Below, one piece after another: positions 17,155 through 25,529 of a stretch of DNA of 64,000 nucleotides. The stretch comes from Pseudomonas sp. EpS/L25. Its GTDB lineage: Bacteria > Pseudomonadota > Gammaproteobacteria > Pseudomonadales > Pseudomonadaceae. Positions within the stretch are counted from its first letter, which is position 1; every line of letters begins with the position of its first letter. The translations under genes were made by a program, and so were the position numbers. Below the pieces are notes generated by a model. It made no database searches, was not told the origin of the DNA, and worked only from the letters and a program-made list of their open reading frames with translations. Where the stretch lies: positions 126,735-190,734 of the forward strand of contig NZ_LNUP01000013.1 of the NCBI RefSeq assembly GCF_001512295.1, in the 5' to 3' direction.

Positions 17155-18360
17155 TCAATCGAGCTGCCGCAGTGCACCTGTCTCCCGCCGGTCGAGCCAG
17201 CCGCTCACCAGGGTCAACACCAACCCCACCGCGACGAGGCAGGCTCCTACCCAGGGTGTGGCGCCCAAGCCCAGGCGAGAATCGGCTACCCACCCGCCCA
17301 TGAGCGCGCCCAGGGCGATGCCGGCATTGGCGGCCGAGACATTGAGTGTAGAGGCGACGTCCACACCGCCCGGCCGATAACGCTGAGCCAGTTGCACCAC
17401 ATACAGCGCCAGGCCCGGGACGTTGCAGAACATCAGCGCGCCCAGGATAGCGAGGGTGAGCGCGGCCCCAGGTACGGACGACGCCGTGAAAGAAAACAGC
17501 CAGAGCACCAACGCCTGAGCGGCAAACATCAGCGCCAAGGCCGGTAGTACGGCATCCTCGCTCACCCGTCCGCCCAAGACATTGCCAAGGATCACGGAAA
17601 CCCCGTAGAGCGCTAGCATCCAAGCAACGCCCGTGGCACTGAAGCCGCTGATGTCGGTCAGGATGTTGGGCAGGTAGGCAAAGGTGACGAAGGTGCCCCC
17701 CCAGGCGCAGAAATTCATGCCGAACGCCACTAGCAGGCGACCGCTATTGAGCACCCTGAACTGCTCGCGCAGACCACTGGCGGGAGCAAGCTCGATCCGC
17801 CGCGGCAAGCTGACGGCCATCGCCAGCAAAGAAACCAGGCCGAGCGTCGCGATGAACCAGTAAGCCTGGGGCCATCCCAGGCGTTGGCCGATCAGGGTGG
17901 CCAGGGGGACGCCTACGGCCACCGCTCCCGTCAGCCCGGCAAACACCAGAGCCACCGCCCAGGCACGGCGGTCAGGGGGCACGAAACTCGCGGCAATGGC
18001 CGCGCCGACCCCGAAGAACACCCCATGGGGCAACGCTGACAGAACGCGGGCCAGCAGGAGGACTTCATAGCTGGCGCTGAGAGCCGCCATGACATTGGCC
18101 AGCACAAAAAGCGCCATGATCGCCAGCATCAGCGCCTTGCGCGATAGCTCGCCGGTCAGGGCTGCCAAAACGGGAGACCCCAGACTGACGCCCAGCGCAT
18201 AGCCGCTGACCACCATGCCAGCACGGGCCAGGCTGATCTCGAACTCGGCAGCGATCTGCGGTAGTACGCCAACAGCGGCGTATTCGGTGGTGCCTATGGC
18301 GAAGCCACCCACCATCATGGACAACAACGCCGGCAAGGCACGCCGTGGAATAGCGGACAT
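17155..18360 (-). CDS. MFS efflux transporter (DHA1 / AraJ-like)
   Basis: A 401-residue inner-membrane protein with 12 predicted helices. It carries the family features GGFAIGTTEYAAVGVLP in helix 1 and ALPHGVFFGVGAAIAAS in helix 5, as in the arabinose/purine efflux and chloramphenicol-resistance DHA1 group. Start ATG 18360 follows a GGGGG site. It is divergent from a LysR regulator 107 bases away, which probably controls it. It ends 10 bases before the left sbcD-tail repeat. Substrate unknown; small drugs, sugars or nucleosides are possible. Confidence 0.88.
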   Translation of the reverse strand: MSAIPRRALPALLSMMVGGFAIGTTEYAAVGVLPQIAAEFEISLARAGMVVSGYALGVSLGSPVLAALTGELSRKALMLAIMALFVLANVMAALSASYEVLLLARVLSALPHGVFFGVGAAIAASFVPPDRRAWAVALVFAGLTGAVAVGVPLATLIGQRLGWPQAYWFIATLGLVSLLAMAVSLPRRIELAPASGLREQFRVLNSGRLLVAFGMNFCAWGGTFVTFAYLPNILTDISGFSATGVAWMLALYGVSVILGNVLGGRVSEDAVLPALALMFAAQALVLWLFSFTASSVPGAALTLAILGALMFCNVPGLALYVVQLAQRYRPGGVDVASTLNVSAANAGIALGALMGGWVADSRLGLGATPWVGACLVAVGLVLTLVSGWLDRRETGALRQLD

Positions 18361-18411
18361 GACAACCCCCTGGGAAAGCGATAGGACGGTGCGTGCCAGA
18401 CTAGGTAGAAA

Positions 18412-18440
18412 GAACTCGATGAAATAGCTAGGGTGAGTTC
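18412..18440. promoter_or_regulatory. Inverted repeat in the MFS/LysR divergent promoter
   Basis: GAACTC (18412-18417) and GAGTTC (18435-18440), 17 bases apart, between the two divergent starts. A plausible LysR-type or other operator; the arms are exact but short. Confidence 0.35.
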
Positions 18441-18467
18441 CATTCATTGTTGAAATGGATTCACAGG

Positions 18468-19436
18468 ATGTCCCGCCAGAATATCAACCGGGCCTTCGAG
18501 ATGGAGGTTTTCAAGACTGTCGTCGCAACCGAGGGATTTACTCCTGCTGCCCGGACCCTCGGCCTGACCACCTCGGCCGTCAGCAAGCTCGTCAGCCGCC
18601 TGGAAGCTCGCCTGGGGGTGAAGCTCTTGCATCGCACCACGCGCAGGCTCCAGCCCACACCGGAAGGCCTCCTCTTCCACGAGCGCTGTCTCCGTATTCT
18701 CGATGACATCGACTGCGCGGAGCACGAAGCTGCCCAACGCGGCTCGCCCCGTGGTCGTGTGCGCATCAACTGCCAGGTTGCCTTCGGCACTCATTACCTA
18801 TTGCCCCAGTTACCTGTATTCCTTGCTCGTTATCCGGAGGTACAGCTCGATGTGGTGCTGAGCGATCAGGTGGTGGATCTGCTGACCGAGCGCTGCGACG
18901 TCGCCATCCGCACCGGCCCACTGCCGGACTCGCGCCTGAGCCAGCGCCGGATCGGTGCCAGCGATCTGGCACTAGTGGCCTCCCCTGCCTATCTCGAAAG
19001 CTCCGGCATACCGCGCTGCCCCGAGCAGCTACGCGAACATCGGGGACTGGCCCTGACCTACGCACGGCATCTGGACGCCTGGCCGTTCGTCGACGCCCAA
19101 GGCAACAGGCAACTCATCACCCCGCGAGGCCCATTACGCCTGGGCGATGGCGAAAGTCTGCGGCAGATGGCCTTGGCAGGCTTGGGCATAGCCCGGCTCG
19201 CGCGCTATCACATAGCCGCAGATCTGGCAGAGGGCAGGCTAGTGGCGCTTCTGGAAGGGTGGAATCCTCGCGACCGCGAAGAGATCCGGGCCATCTTCGT
19301 CGGTCCGGGGCGGCACCTGCCCGCCCGTGTGCGGGTATTGCTCGACTTCCTGGCGGAACAGTTGGCGCCAGAGCTGGCCGGAGCCTGGAATCTACAAGGC
19401 GATCAGGCGGGCAACTCGCCGAGAACCTCGCGGTAA
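18468..19436 (+). CDS. LysR-family transcriptional regulator
   Basis: A 322-residue regulator with an N-terminal winged helix-turn-helix (about 12-70; FTPAARTLGLTTSAVSKLVSRLE) and a LysR substrate-binding domain of the CrgA-like type. Start ATG 18468 is preferred; an in-frame TTG at 18447 adds seven residues. It is divergent from the MFS gene, the usual layout for a regulator and its target. The last ~13 codons and the stop are read from the sbcD-tail repeat, so the native C-terminus was apparently lost or replaced on insertion; the 3' end overlaps the convergent sbcD by 34 bases. Confidence 0.88.
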   Translation: MSRQNINRAFEMEVFKTVVATEGFTPAARTLGLTTSAVSKLVSRLEARLGVKLLHRTTRRLQPTPEGLLFHERCLRILDDIDCAEHEAAQRGSPRGRVRINCQVAFGTHYLLPQLPVFLARYPEVQLDVVLSDQVVDLLTERCDVAIRTGPLPDSRLSQRRIGASDLALVASPAYLESSGIPRCPEQLREHRGLALTYARHLDAWPFVDAQGNRQLITPRGPLRLGDGESLRQMALAGLGIARLARYHIAADLAEGRLVALLEGWNPRDREEIRAIFVGPGRHLPARVRVLLDFLAEQLAPELAGAWNLQGDQAGNSPRTSR

Positions 19437-19450
19437 AGCCCTTCCAGGCG
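19399..19450. repeat. Right copy of the 52-bp direct repeat (genuine sbcD 3' end)
   Basis: Contains the stop and final codons of intact sbcD. Its partner is at 17094-17145; together they bracket the MFS/LysR cassette. Confidence 0.9.
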
Positions 19451-20701
19451 GGTACGCAGTTCATCGTCCAGTTGCTCCTCGGCCAGGCGCTGCTGGAAGA
19501 CGTCCAGCGGGCTGAGTTCTTCCAGCGTCTCGCGCTGGGTGCCCTGCAAGGTCGGCGCCGCTGCGCTGCGCGCCCGGCGCACCCGCAGTACCTCCAGCGG
19601 CAACTCGGCCACCAGGGCAGTGATGCGCGGCTGCAGATCGGCCAGGTAGTCGTCTCCCGCCACCACCACCTCGGCCCATACCGGGCACTCGGCGCTGCCG
19701 TCGGCCGCCGCCCGCGTCAAAGCCTCGCCCAGGGTGTCGAGCGTACCCTGCACCACCGCCAGGGGCTGGAAACAGGGTACCGCCAAGGGTGTCACCCGCT
19801 CCAGGCCTGCACCGAATTCCACCAGCAGGACCTCCTTGGCGCGCTCCTCGTCGAAGCTCAGGCACAGTGGCGAACCGCTGTAGCGCACCTGTTCCAGGCC
19901 ACCGACTCGCTGGGGTCTATGGATATGGCCGAGGGCGATGTAGTCCGCCGGCGGGAAGGCGCTGGTGGGGAAGGCATCCAGGCTACCGACGTAGATCTCC
20001 CGTACCGACTCGCTGGTACTGGCCCCGACGGTGGTCAGGTGCCCGGTGGCGATGATGGGCAGGCCGCCGCCCAATTCGGCACGCCGCGCCTCGGCCAGGG
20101 CGTACAGCTCGGCGTAATGACCCTGGATGGCCTGTTGCAGCGCCTGGCGCTTGTCATCGGCGCTCTGCCCCGCCTGGCTCTGCACCACATCGCGCGGGCG
20201 GACGAAGGGAATGCCGCAGAGCAGCGCACCGATCTCGCCATCGCGGCGGCGCAGTTCCAGCAACTGATCGGCCGGCGTCGCGCTGACGCAGGGAATCACC
20301 CGGGTATCCAGACAGGCCAGCAACTCGCGCGACTCGGCCAGCACCGCGGCGGAATCATGGTTGCCACCCAGCACCACCAGGCTGGCACCCGTGCCGCGCA
20401 GGGCGACGATGAAGCCGTTGTACAGCTCGCGGGCATAGCTCGGCGGTGTAGCGGTATCGAAGATGTCCCCCGCCACCAGCACCACGTCCACCTGCTGCTC
20501 TTCCACCTGGCCCACCAACCAGGTCAGAAACGCCCGATGCTCGGCCTCGCGGGTGCGGCCAAGAAAATGCTGCCCCAGGTGCCAGTCGGAGGTGTGCAAC
20601 AGGCGCAGGCCACCCGCGGGAGAGGCCTTGCGAGCACGCTTGGGCTTGGGTTTTTCCACCGGTGCGGCAGGGGGCAGATCGAAGAGCGGGAGGTTTTCCA
20701 T
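19403..20701 (-). CDS. sbcD: Exonuclease subunit SbcD
   Basis: Mre11-like Mn-dependent phosphoesterase, partner of SbcC. 432 residues from ATG 20701. Motifs: DWHLG (Asp39, His41), GDIFD, GGNHDS and a later GHIHRP. The N-terminus carries a ~32-residue Pro/Lys-rich extension (KPKPKRARKASP) before the usual LRLLHTSDWH start, a feature of some pseudomonad SbcD proteins or a sign of a later start. A possible -10 (TACAAT, 20751-20746) lies ~45 bases upstream. The expected direct junction to sbcC is absent. Confidence 0.93.
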   Translation of the reverse strand: MENLPLFDLPPAAPVEKPKPKRARKASPAGGLRLLHTSDWHLGQHFLGRTREAEHRAFLTWLVGQVEEQQVDVVLVAGDIFDTATPPSYARELYNGFIVALRGTGASLVVLGGNHDSAAVLAESRELLACLDTRVIPCVSATPADQLLELRRRDGEIGALLCGIPFVRPRDVVQSQAGQSADDKRQALQQAIQGHYAELYALAEARRAELGGGLPIIATGHLTTVGASTSESVREIYVGSLDAFPTSAFPPADYIALGHIHRPQRVGGLEQVRYSGSPLCLSFDEERAKEVLLVEFGAGLERVTPLAVPCFQPLAVVQGTLDTLGEALTRAAADGSAECPVWAEVVVAGDDYLADLQPRITALVAELPLEVLRVRRARSAAAPTLQGTQRETLEELSPLDVFQQRLAEEQLDDELRTRLEGLYREVLGELPA

Positions 20702-20767
20702 GGGAGTAACTGATTCTCGAAGCAGGACTTGACGCGTCACACTAAATTGTACGGGCAAAAGCAAGTC

Positions 20768-20783
20768 AGGTGTAAAAACACCT
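20768..20783 (-). terminator. Weak hairpin after gspM
   Basis: AGGTGT (20768-20773) and ACACCT (20778-20783) with a loop of four. Downstream on the minus strand is only mildly T-rich. Possible end of the gsp transcript; equally near the sbcD promoter. Confidence 0.3.
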
Positions 20784-20820
20784 CCTAAAACCATGCTTCA
20801 GTCGGCACGCCCCAAATAAC

Positions 20821-21336
20821 CTAATATTTAACAACCAAGGAGCATGATACAACTCCCTGCTCGACACGGGACAACGTCAAACCCTCTACTTGAACATCAT
20901 TCCTCTCAAGATAACCAATCCAGCCAACGAGCTTGTAAAAGTCCACTCGAGGGATACTGACAGAAAACATCCCACTTGGCGCAAGCTCGTACCGCTCGAT
21001 ATCAACCCCCTCAGACTTAGCAGTTCTAATGACTAAATCCTGTATGCTGGCAGAACTCTTTCCACGGCCTGATGGCCCCGCAGCGACAAACCCCCCAAGC
21101 TTGCTTCTAACATAATTATTAAGCTCGCGATTCGACTGCAACTCGCTCAAAGAGTTCTCGAAGCCCCTTAAGCCGGGAAGCACTATCAAGCTATAAATCA
21201 GCACTCCCACTAAAAACAAAACCAAAGTTCCGAGGGAAATTCTTTCGCGAGCGGACAGCCGCCCCCATTGCTCAGCGCCTTTGTTCTTTAGCGACTGGAG
21301 CGCCAGCCTATCCATGAGACGAGTCGTCGCCCTCAT
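20821..21336 (-). CDS. gspM: Type II secretion protein GspM
   Basis: A 171-residue bitopic inner-membrane protein of the T2SS assembly platform. A short cytoplasmic N-terminus (ARERISLG, the family motif), one membrane helix (TLVLFLVGVLIYSLIVLPGL, about 36-55), then a periplasmic ferredoxin-like domain. ATG 21336 overlaps the gspL stop (ATGA). Last gene of the cluster; base composition is clearly AT-richer than the core genome. Confidence 0.8.
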   Translation of the reverse strand: MRATTRLMDRLALQSLKNKGAEQWGRLSARERISLGTLVLFLVGVLIYSLIVLPGLRGFENSLSELQSNRELNNYVRSKLGGFVAAGPSGRGKSSASIQDLVIRTAKSEGVDIERYELAPSGMFSVSIPRVDFYKLVGWIGYLERNDVQVEGLTLSRVEQGVVSCSLVVKY

Positions 21337-22358
21337 TTCCCGAATCCACTGACGGAAAAATGCGCCATCGCTTTTCCTTCTTCTTTACTGGCCGATCCCA
21401 TCAGCACAGTATAGCCCTCTTCACCAAGCTTCTTTCTTAGCAGCTCGAGATCAGAAAACTCCGAGGACTTCATGTCCAAGGATGCCACGCCTTTTTCAGC
21501 ACTCCAAGCAAAACTCACCACTTCCAACGAGGGTATAGTCGCCACCCGATCATTGATTATCGAAATTATAGAGATAATACTTTCACGACCTTCTCGTTTC
21601 GTATCATTCACGTGGCTATCCAGCTGAGCTCGCAAATTCACTATCCGCAAGTCTTCCGGAAAAGCCTTTCTGTAGATGGCAAGGCTATCAGCATACAGCT
21701 CACGCGACAGACCATCAAAGTACCGCACAGTACAATAATTAAATATCACCCAAAGCAGCAGCAAGAAAATACCGCCCAAAAACACTCCTCGCCACGCGCT
21801 CATTACCTTACTAGACTTATTTAAAGAAAACTCACCCTGCGCAACATCTGTACCCAGATGAAAATTAGCTGCAAGATAAGCATAAGGATTCGAGCGTTCA
21901 ATGCCGTCCGAAGACGCAAAATCTGAAGATGCCTGGGGAGCATTTTCTATCAGCAAGGGGGATGAATTCAAAACAATGAATCCTGCAAGATAGCTATGGA
22001 AGGCCGAATACTCAGCATACCCAAAGCCGCCCCGCACTCCGTCTCTTCCTGAAAAAATCATGTTATCCCGACAAAACAGGAAATCACCATCCTTAGGAAG
22101 CAAATCGGCATCCACGTATATAGCCGTAACAACAACCCCTCGACTTTCGAAAAAACTCAGCCACATTGCCAGAATGTTCTTTCGTACCGCGATGACATCA
22201 TAGGAGCCCATGCCCTTTTTCTGGCCAATAGCGAAATGCATTTCCTCCACACTTTCGGCAACCATTTCTTCGAGAGCATAAGTCACAGCTTGACGTAGCC
22301 AATGTGGCTTTACCGCAGGAAGGTCTACGACAAAAAAACTAAAGAAGCTTGCCGGCAT
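21333..22358 (-). CDS. gspL: Type II secretion protein GspL, main part of a frameshifted gene
   Basis: GspL links the GspE ATPase to the inner-membrane platform. This frame (341 residues) holds most of the cytoplasmic actin-like domain, starting within the family-typical 'FLVMPASFFSFFVVDLP' region, then the membrane helix (about 190-212; GVFLGGIFLLLLWVIFNY) and the periplasmic ferredoxin-like domain. The frame is open only back to an in-frame TAG at 22406-22404, while the gene's natural 5' end abuts the gspK stop in another frame (see 22399-22509). As it stands the protein would lack ~50 N-terminal residues. A sequencing error, a real mutation or a +1 frameshift are all possible. Confidence 0.7.
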   Translation of the reverse strand: MPASFFSFFVVDLPAVKPHWLRQAVTYALEEMVAESVEEMHFAIGQKKGMGSYDVIAVRKNILAMWLSFFESRGVVVTAIYVDADLLPKDGDFLFCRDNMIFSGRDGVRGGFGYAEYSAFHSYLAGFIVLNSSPLLIENAPQASSDFASSDGIERSNPYAYLAANFHLGTDVAQGEFSLNKSSKVMSAWRGVFLGGIFLLLLWVIFNYCTVRYFDGLSRELYADSLAIYRKAFPEDLRIVNLRAQLDSHVNDTKREGRESIISIISIINDRVATIPSLEVVSFAWSAEKGVASLDMKSSEFSDLELLRKKLGEEGYTVLMGSASKEEGKAMAHFSVSGFGK

Positions 22359-22398
22359 TACTAAAAACGATCGACTTTCCCGAACAGGTCGAGGCTTG

Positions 22399-22509
22399 CT
22401 CTCCTAGAGTCCCGGTGACGACCTCACGGGCTGAAGAGACGTAGACTACAGGTAGCTCATCTGATAGTTCGTCAGCGTTGGACAATGCAGACAAAAAGAG
22501 GGCATCCAT
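22399..22509 (-). pseudogene. gspL: Displaced 5' end of gspL
   Basis: ATG 22509 abuts the gspK stop (TAAATG) and opens a frame reading MDALFLSALSNADELSDELP, then VVYVSSAREVVTGTLGE, as expected for a GspL N-terminus. This frame must shift by one base, somewhere from 22404 to about 22340, to join the main gspL frame. The region contains a short AG repeat (AGGAGAG), where loss of one AG unit would create exactly this shift. Confidence 0.6.
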
Positions 22510-23475
22510 TTAAAGCGCTCGCCCACTACCTGTTTGCACAGCCACCGCCTGTGGCTGAGAGAGCTCACGGCCTATCACGCGTACTTCCCCTTTGGCATTC
22601 CTATGAAACGTGGAGAATATCGTCCTGCTATACCCTGCCCACTGCATATAAAAGGTCGCCCTGAAATATTCACTATTTACCGTCAACCCCCCAGGGTATA
22701 TGGCCGCATCCCCAGAGGCGCCACCCAAAAACTCACTCAGACGTGAATAGCCATGATCATTATGGCTTCCCGTCAAGGCGGAGCCAGTCTTCGCATCCGA
22801 GTTACTCGATAAGCACGCGAGCACTGTATCCGAGGCAGTATTGACATTCAGACCGGTAGCCCCCGCCGGTAAAGCCACTACATAGGGCTCTATTTTCTTG
22901 TAGTCGGACCTGCTCATGCCAACCATCAAAAACTCAGAAGTATCATTGAGCAACGTAGCAGTACTGGCATCCTCCGCATTCGAAGTGGGCGCAGCAACCT
23001 GTCCTTCGTTCGATTTATCTGCAGACGCCTTCGCCCTTTGCCGAACGAGCAAGCGCTCGACGTAGACCTGATCGACACTGAACAGAGCCAATAAATTCTT
23101 GACACGCGTCAACTCCCCATCGTCTCCAGTGAGCGCCCGGTTGAGGTCCAACCGTCCCTGCAGATCCTCCACTACAATGATCATCTTGCCGTTTTCAATA
23201 GGAAAATCCTTAATGGGCTTGGCCCATGTTTCTCCCGAATGATCAATGTATGTTTTGGAAGCTTCTGACTGTCGCCAGTCTTCAGTGAGCAGCTGTGTCA
23301 CCCAGGCTTCGCCCCCCAGCATGTAACTCCATGCCTGCCCCGATGAAACGCTGGCCGAGGCGAGGCGGATCATTAGGACTTGCCTGAAAAGCATTTCGCT
23401 CGCCAAGGCACAGACGATAGCGACTATTGCAAGCACCAAGATAAGAGCAACACCCTTTTGTCGCTGCCCGGCCAT
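22510..23475 (-). CDS. gspK: Minor pseudopilin GspK
   Basis: A 321-residue tip pseudopilin. Prepilin site at QKG/VALILVLAIV near the N-terminus, without the Glu5 of other pseudopilins, as is characteristic for GspK. A large globular domain follows with the LDLNRAL and LNVNTAS motifs typical of the family (alpha domain insertion between them). It starts 2 bases after the gspJ stop. It would cap the pseudopilus with GspI and GspJ. Confidence 0.85.
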   Translation of the reverse strand: MAGQRQKGVALILVLAIVAIVCALASEMLFRQVLMIRLASASVSSGQAWSYMLGGEAWVTQLLTEDWRQSEASKTYIDHSGETWAKPIKDFPIENGKMIIVVEDLQGRLDLNRALTGDDGELTRVKNLLALFSVDQVYVERLLVRQRAKASADKSNEGQVAAPTSNAEDASTATLLNDTSEFLMVGMSRSDYKKIEPYVVALPAGATGLNVNTASDTVLACLSSNSDAKTGSALTGSHNDHGYSRLSEFLGGASGDAAIYPGGLTVNSEYFRATFYMQWAGYSRTIFSTFHRNAKGEVRVIGRELSQPQAVAVQTGSGRAL

Positions 23476-23477
23476 TC

Positions 23478-24158
23478 CTACCCAGCACCCTCTGAGTGAG
23501 TCGCGGCCCTGTCGCTTTCATCCCTTGCATCATCAGTAGGCTCTGGCAATAGAAAAAGACGATGAATACGGCCAAACAGCTTGTGCTGCAGACTCACTTC
23601 GATAGCCCTCGGCACACTGAACATTGGCTCTCTTCCTGGCTCCACGGGAGACTTCCAATCATCTCGCCACACACTTTTCGAATCCAAATATCTGACATTG
23701 AATACCAAAACATCGGACAAAACCTCCTGTACCCGAGGCTGTACAGGTCCACCGTCAGATAAGCCCCAGTAACTTCGCTGCAACCTGCCATCCTGTAACT
23801 GCCACCTTATATGCATGACCTTGGCTTGTCCGTCACCTGCAAGACTGCTCCCTCCTCGACGGATAAAGTCCAATGACCCTTTTGCATGGAGGTTGCCCCT
23901 CAAAGACTCTGGAACATCTTGACCTTTCGGTGGATACCGAAAAGACTCCAGCATAATCTGCTGCATATCTGTCTCCAGCATATTCACAGCCCTGATCAAC
24001 GACCTAAGTTCCGCAGAATGCTTCGCGGTGACCTCGCGCCCCTCGATCATCACGCGTAGCGCCTGATAGGCGGCCAGTGCTATGAAGGAAAAGATGACAA
24101 GAGAAATCAACAGCTCAAGAAGGGTGAATCCATCTTGCCCTTCGCGCGAACGCTGCAC
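23478..24158 (-). CDS. gspJ: Minor pseudopilin GspJ
   Basis: About 226 residues. Type IV prepilin signal ending in DG/FTLLELLISLVIF with the conserved Glu5. GTG 24158 with GGGAG about 8 bases upstream gives a 10-residue leader; a TTG at 24173, overlapping gspI by 13 bases, is an alternative. The C-terminal ~20 residues are charged and Asp/Glu-rich. Part of the pseudopilus tip. Confidence 0.82.
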   Translation of the reverse strand: MQRSREGQDGFTLLELLISLVIFSFIALAAYQALRVMIEGREVTAKHSAELRSLIRAVNMLETDMQQIMLESFRYPPKGQDVPESLRGNLHAKGSLDFIRRGGSSLAGDGQAKVMHIRWQLQDGRLQRSYWGLSDGGPVQPRVQEVLSDVLVFNVRYLDSKSVWRDDWKSPVEPGREPMFSVPRAIEVSLQHKLFGRIHRLFLLPEPTDDARDESDRAATHSEGAG

Positions 24159-24160
24159 CC

Positions 24161-24562
24161 TCAACGCTCCCAATATAGGTAAGTGGCCAGCCGAGCTGAG
24201 GAGCGCTGCTCTAGGGGCAAACTGGAAAAACCATCGGGTTCCGCTGCCACCCAGATGGTGACGCCTCGTAAACCTGGCCTTTGGGTATTCTCAACTACAC
24301 TGAGGGTATCCCAGCGCTGATTGGCGAACTCCACTTCTCGCACTTCACGGCTGCTGACGAGGGGGCCGGTCGCGATCCTCATTTCGACGAGTCGATTTTC
24401 CGCAATCCACATCGCAAAGCTTCGCTCCTGTAGATGGATAAGATTGCTCGAAACCTGCTGTGAAGCGGCCAAGACAGCAGCTGCAATGACGGCCAAGATA
24501 GCCAAAGCCACCAGAATCTCCACGAGAGTGAAGCCGCCGGCAAGGCTTCGGCTACCTTTCAT
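24161..24562 (-). CDS. gspI: Minor pseudopilin GspI
   Basis: 133 residues with prepilin site GG/FTLVEILVALAILAV and the short globular domain of GspI (motif AENRLVEMR). ATG 24562 is separated from the gspH stop by 3 bases. Nucleates the tip complex with GspJ and GspK. Confidence 0.85.
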   Translation of the reverse strand: MKGSRSLAGGFTLVEILVALAILAVIAAAVLAASQQVSSNLIHLQERSFAMWIAENRLVEMRIATGPLVSSREVREVEFANQRWDTLSVVENTQRPGLRGVTIWVAAEPDGFSSLPLEQRSSARLATYLYWER

Positions 24563-24565
24563 CTC

Positions 24566-25093
24566 TTACTCCTTGCGCCCCTCGGCGCTTGATATATTCA
24601 AGCCATCACTGGCCAAACTAAAAACCACTAATTTTGACTCATTTTCATATAGCGCTAAAGAAAATGGCGACAAGGATCCGTCGGGTGCCACTAAAACATT
24701 AGTTACTGCCATGCTTTCTCCGCGACCATCGACGAGTGTGCCAAGAGTCGCCACGCTGTCATCCTTTAAACTGAGCTGCAGCTTCAAGCCCTCGGGGAGC
24801 CGATGCGACTTATCAGCAGAGTCCATTACCCACAGCTCCTTGGCTTCATCAAAGATGAAAACCTGGTACTCATCTGGAGTCACGCTCAAGCGGTAATACC
24901 TGTACTCCAGCAGCGACTGATCCTGCATATACTCCAGCAAGCTAGCCAGCCTACTCCCTTCCAGCTTTCCCATTCGCTGCAGTGAGGGAGGCCCAACATT
25001 CACAACCGCCAGCGAGGTTACAATGCCCAATAATAGGAGGACGATCAGGATCTCCACCAATGTGAACCCCCTCTGGCGAGGGGATAGCGGCAT
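24566..25093 (-). CDS. gspH: Minor pseudopilin GspH
   Basis: 175 residues with prepilin site RG/FTLVEILIVLLLLG and a GspH/FimT-type domain. ATG 25093 is chosen because GGAG lies 9 bases upstream; a GTG at 25099 overlaps the gspG stop and is also possible. Confidence 0.82.
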   Translation of the reverse strand: MPLSPRQRGFTLVEILIVLLLLGIVTSLAVVNVGPPSLQRMGKLEGSRLASLLEYMQDQSLLEYRYYRLSVTPDEYQVFIFDEAKELWVMDSADKSHRLPEGLKLQLSLKDDSVATLGTLVDGRGESMAVTNVLVAPDGSLSPFSLALYENESKLVVFSLASDGLNISSAEGRKE

Positions 25094-25095
25094 TT

Positions 25096-25524
25096 TCACT
25101 TACTCCAATTATTGATATCAGCGTCCGCGCCTTCGCCCCCTTGCTTCGCGTCCGCCCCTAAAGAGTACAAATCAAAGGCACCGTGTTGACCGGGCGAAAG
25201 GTATAGATATTCGTTACCCCAGGGATCATTCGGAACCTGCTTCAGATAACCATCCTTGTTCCAGTTGCGCGGTATGGGATTACCGGCAGGCCTAGTAACA
25301 AGGGCGGCCAATCCTTGCTGGGTGCCAGGATAGACTCCATTATCAAGCCGGTACATTTCCAAGGCAGCCGATATAGCCTTGAGATCCCCTTGGGCCACTA
25401 CTATTTTGGCCTGATCAGGACGATTCATGATTTGAGGCACCACCAAGGCAGCAAGCACTCCGATGATGACCACCACCACCATGATCTCGATCAGCGTGAA
25501 GCCTTGTTGTCTACTTTTTCTCAC
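25096..25524 (-). CDS. gspG: Major pseudopilin GspG
   Basis: 142 residues, GTG start. Prepilin site QG/FTLIEIMVVVVIIGVLAAL, then the classical GspG body with DNGVYPGTQQGLAAL, the PNDPWGNEY motif and the calcium-binding C-terminal loop (FDLYSLGADAKQGGEG). Polymerises into the pseudopilus that drives export. Confidence 0.92.
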   Translation of the reverse strand: MRKSRQQGFTLIEIMVVVVIIGVLAALVVPQIMNRPDQAKIVVAQGDLKAISAALEMYRLDNGVYPGTQQGLAALVTRPAGNPIPRNWNKDGYLKQVPNDPWGNEYLYLSPGQHGAFDLYSLGADAKQGGEGADADINNWSK

Positions 25525-25529
25525 CGCTT

